56,195 nucleotides of DNA from Lactarius indigo (Eukaryota; Basidiomycota; Agaricomycetes; Russulales; Russulaceae): NCBI GenBank assembly GCA_025766275.1, contig JAFKAC010000227.1, positions 1 to 56,195 on the forward strand. Direction: 5' to 3'. The number at the start of each line of letters is the position of its first letter. Within the stretch, counting starts at the first letter, position 1. Below the pieces are notes generated by a model that had not been told where the DNA came from, searched no databases, and worked only from the letters and a program-made list of their open reading frames with translations. Positions 17,501 to 30,390 of the stretch are shown piece after piece. Position numbers and translations under genes: made by a program.

Positions 17501-20424
17501 CCTAAGGAAATAGCTTCTGCCAGTCGTGTACTACCAGCTGTGGTACGGACAGGACAACGTTGATCTAGAAAGATACAGTCAGTGGTCACCTAATGCAGAC
17601 CATTATGCAGTAGGCTTAAATGCGGCAGTGACAGCACCTCCTGGTGCGCTGGCAGCACTACTAGCTGCTGCACTCTTGGCTGCGCTAGGGGTTGGTTCAA
17701 TGGGTTGGGCATCATCTGGGTCATCGTACCACTCCATTTCAGATGCGTTGAGTAATCGACCATCCGGTCCTAGAGCAGGCTGGTCAGTCATAGTAGTAGT
17801 GAGGTGGGCTTGGGGGCTCAGATCGAAGTGCTCCAACCAGAGGCACATTTATCGTGTCTTCACTCCGGCTATATTGTCTTATGTTCCACCTAAGGTGTTC
17901 ATTGTGAGTCATTTGTGTGCTGTCAATGTAGAAACCAGGGGCATACCACCAGGGCTATCACCAGGAAAATAAATGGACTCCATACCTTACCGCCGCCAAC
18001 ATGCGATTGAGTTACCACCATCCCCAAATTGGTGGTGCCAGCCCTCCAAATGGCAACCAAATAGCAGCCATCCTGGTGAACTTGATCATGACCTTGAAAT
18101 TGGTGGCTTGATTGGCGGTGTCTTGGGTGGCATTCCAAGTGGCGGCAGTGGCCTGGTGCTGTGGTGTGACTTGGAGTTGGTAAGCGAACAGATTCAGATT
18201 TCAGATTGATTTGCCAGTGAGGGTGCCCGTCTGAACCATCTCAGGCCGTTGACGGACATACTGCAACGGTCTTGGACGGGTGGAGTTCATATGTCAGCCA
18301 TCTGTCTACATAGTTCAGTGGGGCTTGAATGGCACGGTACCGTGAACCATAGGCCGGACCCGTCCAGCCCGTGACTCACGGGTATGGTACGCAGCCCTAC
18401 AACTTATTTATCACAGCATGCAGCTACTGTTGAGGCTGGGCCCACTGCCCTCAGGCTGAAGCAGATCCAAGTCATAATGAGTAGTGAGGTCACACACCCC
18501 TTTACACTACATAGTATTGATGTATTTCTTCATTTATCAAGCCCACACCTCTCTCCCTCCGAGTTTGTGAGGACAATGTCACGGCATTGAGCACCTTGAG
18601 TCAGCCAGTGAGGAATGTGAGTGCAAGTGCATGCTCCCAGGCCCAGCCCTGGATGATGTGAACCATTTGACCAGCCCCAAAGTTGCCTGAAGTCCTCACA
18701 AAAACAAAAGTACTTGACCTCCAAATTAAAGTCCAAAAAAGAGAGAAAAGTCACTTGAAAAAAAGACAAAGTCCCTAAACCCCAAAGTCAAAGTATTTAA
18801 GTCACCCAACTCCAAAGCCAAACACCTTGCAGTTTTCCTGATGAACAGAAGAAGTCTGTTCAGAACGTGAACCCCAGCAGCTCTATTCCTTCATTCTTCT
18901 ACAGCACATTCAAGATACAATGAAATTGGCTCATAACATGAACCCCAGCAACTCCATTCCTTCAAGTTCTTTCACCTATAACAGCCCAGGCCTTCACTTG
19001 TAAGCACGAACCCACCCATGCACCTTTTTTTTCAAACTGGGAAACATGCCAGATACAAATACCAGTAGCTAAGGGTCACTACAGTTAAGAAATCTATACA
19101 CTTTTGAGCATGTACAATGTGACTTTAGCCACTGGATTTGACTTAAGACATTTCACATTGCTGAGACCAATGCAAATTACTTAATTGCCATGGTGTGCTT
19201 AATTCACTTGCCAGATAATTAGCCAAGACAGAAATTACAATTCTGGGAATTACTTGATCGTCCCTTTTCGCTTAAATTTACTTTATTTCCAAATTAAGTA
19301 GCCAAAGTAAAATTTAGGAACATGTTCGAATGCTGATGTGCTATATTGCTGCACCCCCCACACTTCACAAAAAAAATTTCTAGTGCGCATGGGCCATCCC
19401 GAGCTAGGACCACGGGGCAAGTATGCTCATGGGCTTGCACATCCCCACCCCCACTGGAGCCATTATCATCCCACATGACTCTGCACCAGGCTCAGGCTCA
19501 GGTGACCTGTGGGTCACACGTGTGATCAGCGGTTCCATGTGCCGTTCGTTCGAGGTATGGTTGTGAAGGGGATCTGAGCACACCAATACCAGCGTAGCTG
19601 CACACAAGGATGCACTTTTCTTGTTCCATATCAACTGGCAACGCAGTCCTGTTGGTCCACATGGCGGAGGCAGCCTGCTTGACCATTCCACCCCATTCTT
19701 CCATCTCGCAGGCCTATGTGCACACCTCCACACCACTTGCGTCGAGGACCCCATCATCACTCCCAAGAGCGCAAGCCCTGATGCAGGTGGGTGTGAGAAA
19801 AACGCGTCCAAGGACGTTGTATCGGAAACGCTGGACGTTGCGGCACACTGGCAGACCCTGCTCACTGCACTTCCATTGGTACAGACCCTGTGCCTGCATT
19901 GCAGCGGCCCTGCATGCGTCTCAGTCCTCAGTGTGCTTGCATCGTCTGCAAACACCCTTCGACCTGACCTCCAGAAGATCCTTGTCATTCAGAACACCGT
20001 CTGATATGCGGCTGCACAACCAGATGGGGCCATCTCGTAGAACTTCAGTCACCTTGCCAGCAATGGTGCAACTGTGGCACGCGCACATGAGTCTGCAAAC
20101 GTGAATGTGAGTGCGGAGTTGGTGGTGGTTGTAAAGGGGCAGCATGGGCTTGAGGTCATGTTGGTTGGGTGCGAGGTAGATGACAAAGTGCTGGAAGCAT
20201 TGTGAAAGCAAGCTCAGGTGGACATCAGGGACAAATGGGTGTACATGTAACCCAGAACAGTAATTCTTTTTTGTAAGAGTAGCAGGAACAAATACTACAT
20301 GTTTTCACCTTTTCAGTGGGATATAAGTTAGCAGAGGAAGTACTGTAGCCTATTGAGCAAATGGACCCTGGGAAATAATGGCTGTAACTTACTGATGCTA
20401 GGGTTCTCCGTCATCTAAAACATA
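17501..20424. other. Gene-poor stretch with possible mobile-element coding debris
   Basis: Minus 17848-17603 encodes a short frame with GRLLNASEMEWYDDPDD, acidic then Ala/Ser-rich. It looks like the start of transposon-associated proteins common in Agaricomycetes, but I cannot name it. Minus frames between 20211 and 19404 are cysteine-rich (one ends GVCRRCKHTED) and interrupted, so a decayed zinc-binding protein is possible. 18660-18830 holds degenerate AAAGTC repeats. 18868-18980 holds two copies of a roughly 71-bp repeat with GAACCCCAGCA. No complete gene is supported. Confidence 0.35.
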
Positions 20425-22528
20425 CTACCCCTGCCACAAGAGCCTCTCAAACATCATCCAGTCGTGTATAGGTCGAATTGGTGCAAGACGAACCATACCA
20501 GTGGCCCACATACCTTCCAGTGTGGACATTGACAGTGGGTAATATGCGTAGGTGTGGGACCCGCCTTCTACCTGAACGCGCTTTTTGTTCTGCTCGATGT
20601 GTTTCCGTACATTGTCTGGTAATTTTTCATCAGTGATGTCCATATTGTATCGTCCACACCAGTTGAAGCCAATTAGCTTGACCTTCCCATCTGTGTCAAA
20701 AAGAATATTTGGTTTTCGCAAATCACCAAAAACGTATCCCTCGGAGTGCAGCCAGGTCAAAATGGTCTCGATCTGTGCAGAAGCATTATCTGGGGCATTA
20801 TGTCGAGCGTCGATGTAGTCCATGACAACCATGTGCATGATATTCGACCGTAAGGGAAGACTTGGTGGGGTGGGTCTGGGAAAAACACCGGAGAGCCTGG
20901 TCTCTGATAGAGGGCCATAGTATCGGAGGGAAGGTGCATACTTTTCGCGTGCAAGAAACTCGTGTACCTCTTTGCCGTACCTTGAAACAAATTTGACGAT
21001 CACCTTCTCAGGAACCGCCATCGAGCTGTGCTCATTAGAAAGAGTCTCCGCAAGATATGTGACACATGTGGCATGCTCTTCCAAGGATTTCAGGTATCGG
21101 AAATGAGTGACGCTACCATCTTCAGCAGTGAATGAAGACGGGTAAGGGAAGTAGCGGGGATGTGGTTGGTTGGCAATGAAAGGAGAAGCGCCGTCGAGTG
21201 AGTTATAAAAAGCCTCAAGCTTTGAGAGACAATTGCGGAGAGCGACAAAGACCTTGGCGATGCGATAGACTCGGTTATCCTCCTCCGTCGATGAGAGCAC
21301 CATCCACTCCATGTCAGTCAAGTGTTGGACAATAATCTTGTCAGTGAATACGCTGCCCAGAACACTCAACCACGGGCCCCTAGCGACAACCAAGAATGTT
21401 GGGCAGCAGCACCTTTGGCGAATGTCCTCTCTCTATTCAGGAGTCAGACACGAGATCAAGACGGATGCACTTACAACCCACCGATTTGTGAATCCAAGAG
21501 CGTCTCATGCTGAGACTCACTCGAGTGGTAGGGTCGCAACCGCCTTCACCAATATCTCGCCTCAGTTCAAGAAAAAAGTACGCAATGCGAGCGTTGCCTA
21601 TTTGCAGCGTGACAATGCCATTAGATATAGTCCCATCAGGCAATTGCTCTTCGCGAACATCCGCTTTCAGAATTTGGCGCAAAAAATCGAGTAGTTGTTC
21701 ACTGTACCCCTTCTCCGACCGACCAATCTCGGATACAGAGCACATGAAATCGTAGACACGTTCGAGATCGTCGGTGGTCGGCTGGACATCCGAATCCGGG
21801 TCATTGGCCAAATGGATAAAGTCGTCGAAAATAGGGTGGAATATCTGTATAGGGGGTCCGATTGTAGACAGGGGTAAACACGGGGCCGTCCGGCCATCAT
21901 ATATGATTTGGGCGTCGTTGGCTTGGATTTTACAATAGCCAGTCGATTTAGCTCCCTCTGAAGGTGACGGTCCTGGGGTTACCACGGTCTTGCTGTAGCC
22001 TAACGAACGTGTCAGCGAGTCGAGTAAATAGTATAACGGGAAGAAACATACGCTGGAATTCTTTCAATTCAGGGACGGTATCCACTGCTTCCGAGTCGTC
22101 GTCACCGGCATCTGTGATAACTTGGCGAACAAATTTGGGGTCTAACAGTACACGGTTGTCAAAAATGGTTTCAGGGGGCAGTAGAGTGACGTACCAGGCA
22201 GTTGTACGAGCAGGGTCTCACCGTCTGAGAGTTCAAGGTTCACCACCTTCTGACCCGCCCCAAGCACCTCATTGGTGCTGGGGTCGACTCGGATGTTCAT
22301 GAGTATCTTCCCTAAGTCGTTGGCATTTGAGTGGTTGTTGCTCATAGAGTCCTTCGTCTTCCACACGGTAAGCTTTGGGGCAGGAATGTGGGCGAGGTCG
22401 GGTTGCCACACCTCCTTGACCCATGTCTTCAAGTCGTCTATGTCATCGTCATCAGAGGTAGAGTCAACATCGAAACGGCCCCCCATAGCCCGGAATGTGT
22501 GGTCGACGAGAAGAAGCCAGATTTTCAT
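20425..22528 (-). CDS. Crinkler-like protein with C-terminal degenerate kinase domain
   Basis: Four exons are predicted: 22528-22195, 22141-22052, 21999-21482 and 21432-20425, giving about 649 aa. Introns are 53, 52 and 49 bp. The donors of introns 1 and 2 are good; the third uses GTGGGT because the nearer GTAAGT would create a stop. Residues 1-110 look like a Crinkler ubiquitin-like header: MKIWLLLVD start, a DDLKTWVKEV helix, then KLTVWKT. The last 320 residues are kinase-like. VIVKFVSRYG supplies the VAIK-type Lys, and FGDLRKPNILFD the catalytic loop. The metal-binding motif that should read like DFD is GFN (LIGFNWCG), so Mg binding is probably lost. Known Crinklers are nuclear effector-type or inter-organism conflict proteins. 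The role here is unknown, and no secretion signal is seen. Confidence 0.75.
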
Positions 22529-22737
22529 GACGAATGACAGTTGGTGGTGGACAAGGACGGTACTGTACAAGAATGGCGGCAGGGATGACACCAGCCACAG
22601 TTGTAAACTCGAAACAAATGAGGATGAAGGGTCACAACGACTGGATTCTCCGGTTGATGTGGCTGGGTTCGAAATGTGAAGCAGGCCACAAACACAGGGC
22701 TTACATACAGTATGGGAAGTCATCCACTATTTACTGA

Positions 22738-24830
22738 TGCAACAGAACATTCGTATCAGCAACAAGTCTTCGCCTTTCAGCTCATTCGACGCATCCACAT
22801 TCAGGTCCCACCACACTCGACTTGCCAACTACATGACCAAATTCTGGAACAAACTCTGGCTCAGCAAGCATGGCAACTCCGAGTCGCCGGGCCTCCTCGT
22901 GCTACCCGAGATGACAGCGATCTCCAGTAACGAGACACTCGGGCTCGTCAATTCCAAACGTGCGACGACTTTCAGAGGCCTCGTCTCGAGGTCATTGCCG
23001 CGCCAAAAACGGAAGGCCCCAGTCTCCTCACGTTGGGTCCTGACGAAGGCCCGGATCTCTATCTCGAGCGGCAGGTCGAGCGCGGGTGGGTTGTAGACAA
23101 ATTTGGGATCGACACGTCTCTGTTCGACGTGCCCGTGGATCGAGTACCAGCACATTCTCCACCCAAATTGCGAGACTGGCTGTGCACGCGGAAGACCATA
23201 ACGTGCTGCCTCAGCGTTCGGCGGCACGGCCAGTCGAGCAGACTCAGAATGGCACGGGGAGGATGGTGAGTCCCTCCGTTTCGCGTTGCCGTGGGTTGTG
23301 CTCACTCTGGTCTCGACCAGGATGCTCACTCGCCCGACACAGTAACACCCAGGCCTCGGTCGTGTGGCAACAGTTTACCCCCGAACCGCAAGGCCACAGA
23401 GCGCACCGACTTGACACGAGAAGGACCTAAGGAATCTGTGCTTGCCGGCAAGATGCTGCGAACCGCGACCACAGTGAGTCCACGGACCAATAGTCCTTGT
23501 TTCATTTCTCGTTTCATTTCTCGAACTCTCGTTTGTGTTTGCATAAGTCTGAGTCGCTACGGTCAGCAACGCCGGTATGGACGCACCGTATGATTCCGGT
23601 ATACCAAGCGTGGGCGCATTCTTCGCCATGAAACACCCAGCTACCGCCTCAAGCTCGCTCTAGTGGAACAAGCGGAAGGTGACCACACCGGCTGCTCAAT
23701 CCGTTCCCCCCAACTACGCAGCATGTGTTCCTACTTCCAGATGGCGCCAGCCTCGCTCGTTCGTAGCGCCACTTCACGATCTCCACTGACGATCACATAG
23801 GTTCGCTCGTGATCAGCCGTGGCGACGAATTTTCCTATCCATGAAGCTGCGGGCACGGCACCAGTGGGAGTTGTTCCGAACGATGCCGCTGAAGTGCATT
23901 GAAGCTGCGAACTACTTCAACGCCGAACTCGAGTCAGTCAACCACTCGCACAACCACAGCACAAACCTCAAGGATTCTTGCGCCATTGTGGCTCTGCTGG
24001 AGACAGGCGAAGTTATAGTAGCCGATCTGCTCGCGAAGGGCAACTATAAGTGTGAACCTGCACCATTGCAGACCGTTTTTCGCTCACCCGTTCCTCTATT
24101 TTTTTTCTTTTTCTATTTCCTTAACCAAGAAGGGCACGGAAACCTTCTATAGGAGGCACTATCACAACGTGCATTCCCTGAAGGTGGGTCAACCAGACAG
24201 GGACAAGGACAGGAAAGTACGTTGGAGTCTCCGCATCTTTTCTTTCATTTCCAACACATGTGCCCTTGCGCGTGTCAGCTGAAACATTCCTACCACAGAC
24301 ACGAACGCCCACCTCTTGCCCGAGGTGCAAGGGATTCATGTGCCCAGTCCCGACTGGATCCTCGAGAACCACAAATGGGGTACTGCTCGGACGGCGTCAG
24401 GCCGAAGCCGCCGGACAACGCGCCCCTGGGTTATCTCCCGCCGTGGCCCCAGCTGAATGGCACCTTCTAGTCTGACGCCTGGGACACGATCTTCAACCTG
24501 ATCCCCTTTTTGGCCACCCTGCGCGACATCTACGAGAAGGCGGTGCCGTGACTGTAGTGAGGCGGGCAAAACGATGGGGCGGTGGAGTTCGGGGCGATGT
24601 TGCACTCGCACACCATTGTCCACGCCGATCGCGCCGTTCTCTCTCGGTTGTACCCCGAACTCAAGCTTGGCCCATGTCTGGAGGGGCTGCCTGTTGAGAG
24701 CGACCAACGGACGTCTTGTGGGTGGACTGTCTTTAGAACGACTAGGTTTCTTTTTTTTTTTTTGGTCTTTTCTCTTTGTTTCCTGTCACCTACACCCCGA
24801 TTCTGTCAATGAATGATACACGAATTGGCT
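22738..24830 (+). pseudogene. Decayed gene of unknown function
   Basis: Plus-strand fragments look coding but sit in different frames with stops between. One is at about 22838-23096. Another at 22970-23269 contains GPDLYLERQVERGWVVDKFG. One at 23841-24090 contains EAANYFNAELESVNHSHNH, and one at about 24475-24760 contains DAWDTIFNLIPFLATLRDIY and a later FGAMLHSHTIVHADRAV. T-runs interrupt at 24097 and 24748. The order and codon bias suggest a single former gene transcribed rightwards. I do not recognise the family and cannot exclude a badly spliced live gene. Confidence 0.35.
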
Positions 24831-25058
24831 TCGATGACAGTGGGCTTTCCCTTCGCACAGAACCCTCGTACCTGAACGCGCAGCTCTGATCACGTGAGCC
24901 TCTCGGTCATTTCGGTCTTGTTCAGTTACCTGCACCCATTCAGTCAATTCGGTCATCCTTGGCACGACGGAGCTGCCTGGACCAGTTGCAAATGTATTAA
25001 ATAGTAGGGTTCTAGATGTAGTAATCTGCCCTCATGCGTGTGATAATGAATAATGGAT

Positions 25059-27043
25059 TCAAAAAGTGTTAGGATCAACGACTCCGAATTTGAAGCCTCC
25101 TGTGAGACCCATCACGTTCTTCGGATCGAAGGCACGTTTCAATCTGCGCAACCTCGGCACATTCTTACCATACATATCCTTCAGCGGTGTATCGAACAGT
25201 GCATAGTTCGGGTACACTGCTGCGCGCTTCACATCTTGTCCATCCTTCTGGGCAGCCGCCCGAAGATGGTTCGCGATGTCACGTTGCGCACGGAACACTG
25301 TCTTGTCCAAAGTTGAATTGGGCCAAGTGAAGGATAGAATCGAAGGAAAGTAGACCAGGGAACGATCGGGCGGGTAGGCAGACGGCGCGCCATGGGAGAA
25401 CACAGTTCTATCGAGGGGTTCAGCATCAGCCGCGACAAAGACATTCGGATCCAGGGCTGTGAGATTCTTGCCCCAATACTAAAGACTACGTAAACTGGCT
25501 CGCTCGATGAACACGACATGAAAATATCCGCACCTCGACCTGGTCAGCAATCGCATCGAGGAAGTCAAGCGAATAGTTGGTAACAGGGAATCCACAGAAA
25601 CTCCCACTGCCGGTGCTAGATAAGGGCTTTTGTCCAACCCACAGTGAACAGGATGCTCACCGTTGGCCAGGGGGGTCAGCAACTGAAACAGCTTTAATGA
25701 AATCCGGAAACGATATATTTGCCGCCACATCATTCGGTAGATTAGAAATGCTGAGGAACGCGTCGAACATCCCCACGGGAGGTTTGGGGGCATTATAGAA
25801 TACAAGAGCTGCCGAGCTGACCTGGAAGGTACGCAAGAATCTCAGTCTCAATGCTGTCATCAATGAAGGAGACAAACCCCTTTAGGTGTGTAGACGAATG
25901 TAGTAATCAGCGCAGCCTTTGTGTCTATGACTTTGCCAAATTCTGCGGTCGCGGCCTTCACCGCATCTAGTTGGTCCGGTGTATACTGAATAGCACCGCC
26001 CTGCACCCACGTAAATGACATCGGAATGGTACTTTGCAAAGTCTGTCAAGGGTACTGACCCATACTTTGCCCTGCGGAAACGACTTGAACGTGAATTTTG
26101 TCACAATTCCCTGAAGATAGTTTTAGCCTCCCAACGCAAAGGACCATGAGCAACGCACGAAGTTGTTTCCACCGCCCTGCCAGGAAAGTCAGCCATGGGA
26201 ACCAATGAGAGCTGTTGTTCCGGCTCACCCTAAGTGCAAACCACAGATCGTGATTGGCCTTTGTTACCGTTGTGACGGTGCCATTCGGCAGCACAAGTTC
26301 AAACGCAACGACATTGTCGATGGCGAGTCCATACTGACTAGTCTGGAAGGAGTAGCCTGAAATAATTCGGATGAATATTGCTGGTAACTAGAAGCAGTCC
26401 CCACCAGCGACCTACCACCGCCAAGAGTGAATCCACCAACACCAATTCCAGGAATCCTTCCACCAATCACATTCACTTTATACGGCTCCAGCCGTCGAAA
26501 AACGTCGTCCCATGCGAGGCTGGGCCCAAGCTCGACAGTCTGGGCTTCGGTGTTAACCTTGAAGGTATCGAAACGGGCGAGAGAGATCTGGACTCCGTGA
26601 GTGGAAGAAAAGCCTGGGTTTCCGGTATGGCCACCACTCTTTACGCCAAATGGAGTGCTTGAGTTGCCCAGAATTTGCAACTGTTGCTAGTGATCAGTCA
26701 CGGTCCACTGTACTGGTATGGGACCTGCGTACGATCCGGCCGATATCTTGAGTAGAGCGAGGTTCAACAGAGCAAGCAGATGCCTCAGAGCTCGAGACTA
26801 ATGCATGTTTGTTATTGGAGAGGTATTCAACCGAGGCTATCCGCGGGTCAGTGTGCCGAAGAGTGGGCGCCCACAAAACGATGAACAGTGCTTACGCGGA
26901 AAAAAAACTTGGGACGCCGATATGGCAGACGAGATTTGATGGCAAGCAGCTAGGGCCTGAGACCTGGTTGAAAGATCGGGAAAGCTACTTGCAAGGGTGC
27001 CAGAGACGAGCGAGAAGGCACTGAATATGAAAAGAGAACGCAT
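25059..27043 (-). CDS. Secreted FAD-linked oxidase (BBE-like, PCMH domain)
   Basis: Ten exons: 27043-26896, 26836-26733, 26680-26416, 26356-26229, 26176-26159, 26110-26060, 26000-25878, 25821-25661, 25615-25534 and 25478-25059. They join in frame to 499 aa. It begins with a hydrophobic signal peptide (MRSLFIFSAFSLVSG). The FAD-binding region has SGGHTGN, whose His is the usual covalent FAD anchor, then RIPGIGVGGFTLGGG. The second (Cys) anchor of bicovalent members is not seen. The C-terminal BBE segment has YPNYALFD and ends with an RLKRAFDPKNV signature. The family oxidises sugars, alcohols or alkaloid-type substrates with O2; the substrate is unknown. Exon 5 is only 18 nt. The gene appears intact. 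Confidence 0.87.
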
Positions 27044-30000
27044 GCTGTTCAGTGCGGTCCACACCGATGGCGGTCAGCGTGACCCAGGCATACTTTTATA
27101 CTGTAGTCAAGTAAGGGACCCGAACATGTGGCACAGAGGTACACGTTCTGCCTGTCTACAACTCGCTTAGTCATGGAGTCCGACCGAGGCAGGGAACATG
27201 CCACTTACAGCGTTATGAACCGTACTAAAGTGATTGTAGACTAGTGAGTCGTGACCAGCCGTTTCGAATGAGATTTTTCAAGGGGTTGCAAGTGACTGGC
27301 GTCCTAAGTGCAGTCCTAAGCGCAGCTGGCACCTCATAAAGTGAAATGGTCACCGGTCTTCAGTAATTGTTCCCAAAAAAAAAATGGGTTTTTTTTTTTT
27401 TGTTTGGAGAACTACAACTCATTCCCGATTCGATGCACCGCCCTTGATCGGTTTGACCACGTGTGCAACGAGACGCAAAGGAGCCGATAATGAACTGTAA
27501 AAATAGAAAGGAGACTACCATATATGTACATGGAACAATAAATCGGGAGCCCCAAGGAAAATGTTCACTGTCATGGCACCATCGACTGCTGTAGGTTCAG
27601 CTCAGCGCTCAGCCACAGACTACTCGGACTTGTCAGCGTCGTACGATTTCGTACGGACTGGACTGGTAGGCACATACACGAATGTTATCAGCCGTTTCTC
27701 CCAAAACACTGTGTCGCGCCTTCCCGCGCTCCCACATCGACCTGAGGCCATTATGGCCGGCCCTACTTTATCTACAGTAGAGACGAGGAATGAAAGATGA
27801 CGGGAGTGATTGGTATTGGGACCGAACAAGGGACCAAACACACCTCGAAACAGACAATCGCTCTTCGTTTAATTATCTACTCGCTGCCCACGTTGCAATG
27901 GACGCCGTTTCCAGTTGCCCCCCAAATGGTGTGTTCATAACGTTCTATGACTCGGAACATTCATAGGCCACGTGTCCCTGTGCCTCGTGTCGCCTTTGTC
28001 CATTGCCACCTAACACGAGAGACTGAGGAGCCAAGCCCCTTGGCGAGGGATCCATTGCCATTCTCCGCCTCCTTATATGTCGTAGCCAACTGTAAATCTG
28101 ACCAAAAAGGACACAACACTCACTGGGGGACCGTAGTTCGTCAATGGAAGGTAAATGAGAGTCGTAAACGTCGTAGTTGGCTGCCCCGCAGCATATGTTG
28201 CTAATAACGTCGAGAGCGACAGCCACGAAGGTAATTCTGAGTAGGCGCAGTCATGCGAGGGGGTGGGACGTCAACGAGTGTCAGTCGTGAGGGCGCTGTT
28301 GGTACAGGGAATAGGTGTGGCAGGAACGTGTACTGTATAGCACTCGCAGTACCCAAGCAGTGATCGACTCAAACAAACGAGGCAATGTTGCGGTTGGTAC
28401 TAGAACAAAGAAAGAGTCGTGAATTGGGGTCAATAGGGACGATGATGGCTAGACCTCACCTTGCTTCTTCGAATGTAACGGCGACACTTATACAGTTGCC
28501 TATTTATGGTAATCATCATCGATCGATCCGACCTCAGGGCCGCCGGCGTGTACAGTAGTGTAATCAGCAGCAGAAAGTCGAGTTTGGGCTGGGCGAGTCG
28601 GGCATAGAGTGAGGAGAGTGCTGTACACTTGGTTGAGACGAGAACGCGGTTCAAGTTACAGGCTGGTGGCAGCCGGACCAGTAACTTATACTTTTGTCCA
28701 TCCTGGTGTATTTGTATCAGGGCATTGTGGGGTTTGTGGGAGTATGAAATTGTGTCAACCCAAGGGGAAGACGTAGACAAAGAGGAATGAGGTAAAGTGA
28801 GTACGAAGTCAGTTCAGAGATAGAGCGCAGGAACGTTGAGCCAGAATCGGCGCGAGTGCGATGTGCAAGTCGGTGTTCACGCGAGATGTTAGACGGAAGG
28901 CTTCGAGGATAGCAAGTGAGATTGGATTGATAGATTGAGACACGAGAGCCGAGAGGTTATATACACGGAGGGCGAGCCACAGGACAAAGACTCGGATGAG
29001 ACAATAGGAAAGCTACAAGTTATAGTGGACAAAATAGACGGACGCGAACGAGACACGATGCGAATTGTGGCGATTCGGGCATTATTGCGCACGCAGCGTA
29101 CACGTGGACCTTACAGGATGAGCCACCACAGGGAAGCAAAGGATGTGACTTGTATACCTTGGCCCGGATTCGGCCACAGCTTACAGTAGCTACGTGATGA
29201 CACAAGGCAACTTTGCTGAGAAGCACAGACAACAATCTCGATACAGTAGTGTCAGATAACCCTTTGCAATCGACATGTCCCGTCTGTAGCAACTGGGACG
29301 CATGTAACACGCGGTTCCAACGCTTCTGATGCAGTACAAAGGAAGAAGCGGTGATCGGGTTCACGCGAGGTCACCTATCCCGGCACTATTACCTCCGAGT
29401 CAGGCTGTGCCTAATGTGTAGACAGGTGACCGTCCCCTCTATGGGGTGTTGGCTTCGCAGAACCTCGATAGATGGACTGGTACAGCTGAGTTCTAAAGAG
29501 AGGGATAGCGACTACACTGTAGTCGACAAGGTCGACGCCTAGTACAACAACCTGAGGTAAGGCCAAATCAAGTCGGGTACGGATTTTGGCCGATTTTAAC
29601 CCTCGGAAGTTGACCAGAACTGGCTCTCTTGAAGTGACCAAATTGCAGCGCGGACGTGCCTTGTTTAATGCGAGTGGTGCATTATGGTACATGTGTAGAG
29701 GAGCTTGCATAATGTGGGAGAATCAGAACAGAGGAAAACAAAGCGCGGTGATAGCGATAATGCACTACATGCGAAGAAAGCAAGAAAGTGTGAGAAGCGC
29801 GAGCCAGATCACAATGCGACAAATAACAACTTGAACAGACGAATCATAGCGAGAGAAGAATAGCGCTGGTTCGGGATATCATACTCGTTACAAAGCCCTA
29901 AAAGAGAAACAGGACGCTTTGTATTGCAGGCAGACTGGAGTAGTGGCGAAATCCAGCTAAATTCAACACCAGGGTTGGGTATACAAAGCCACTCGGATGA

Positions 30001-30390
30001 ACCATTCAGTGTCGTATGCGGGATCAACTAAATAGGACACTACTGCCGCAGAAAGTGGCAGGCGATGACCGGAGTGTCGGTCCGTAGCGCTGACGTGTCA
30101 GTGCCGCCAGAGTCACCCAAAGAGTCTCGTCTGTGCTGGCCAGTTGGGGTTCATTTGGCACCATCGAGGCGAGGAAAACAAAACTTGTCGGATCAGCGAA
30201 AGGCGGTTGAACGGGCTTGATCACGTAAAAGCAATCGGTTTCGCGGTTTCATGCAACCGTGACACGGGCGTCTTTCTGTGGCAATCAGCCAGACTTGCTC
30301 CCTTCCTACGACGACACATCCTTTTGTTTTTCTTTTTGAACCTCCTCACGACGCGACATTACCCTCAATATATGATACGCTCTCACTCGT
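27044..30390. other. 3.3-kb interval without a recognisable gene
   Basis: Frames on both strands are short, without domains or matching splice sites. There is an A10/T12 pair at about 27374-27401. The heptamer TACTGTA or TACAGTA occurs repeatedly (near 27098, 28330, 28551, 29183 and 29241). The first few hundred bases act as promoter for the minus-strand oxidase. Confidence 0.5.

Noticed and set aside
25822..25880. Inactivating frameshift in the FAD oxidase at GGGG
   Set aside because: A GTTTGT...CCAG intron of 56 bp at this place restores frame and the family sequence, so the gene is read as intact.
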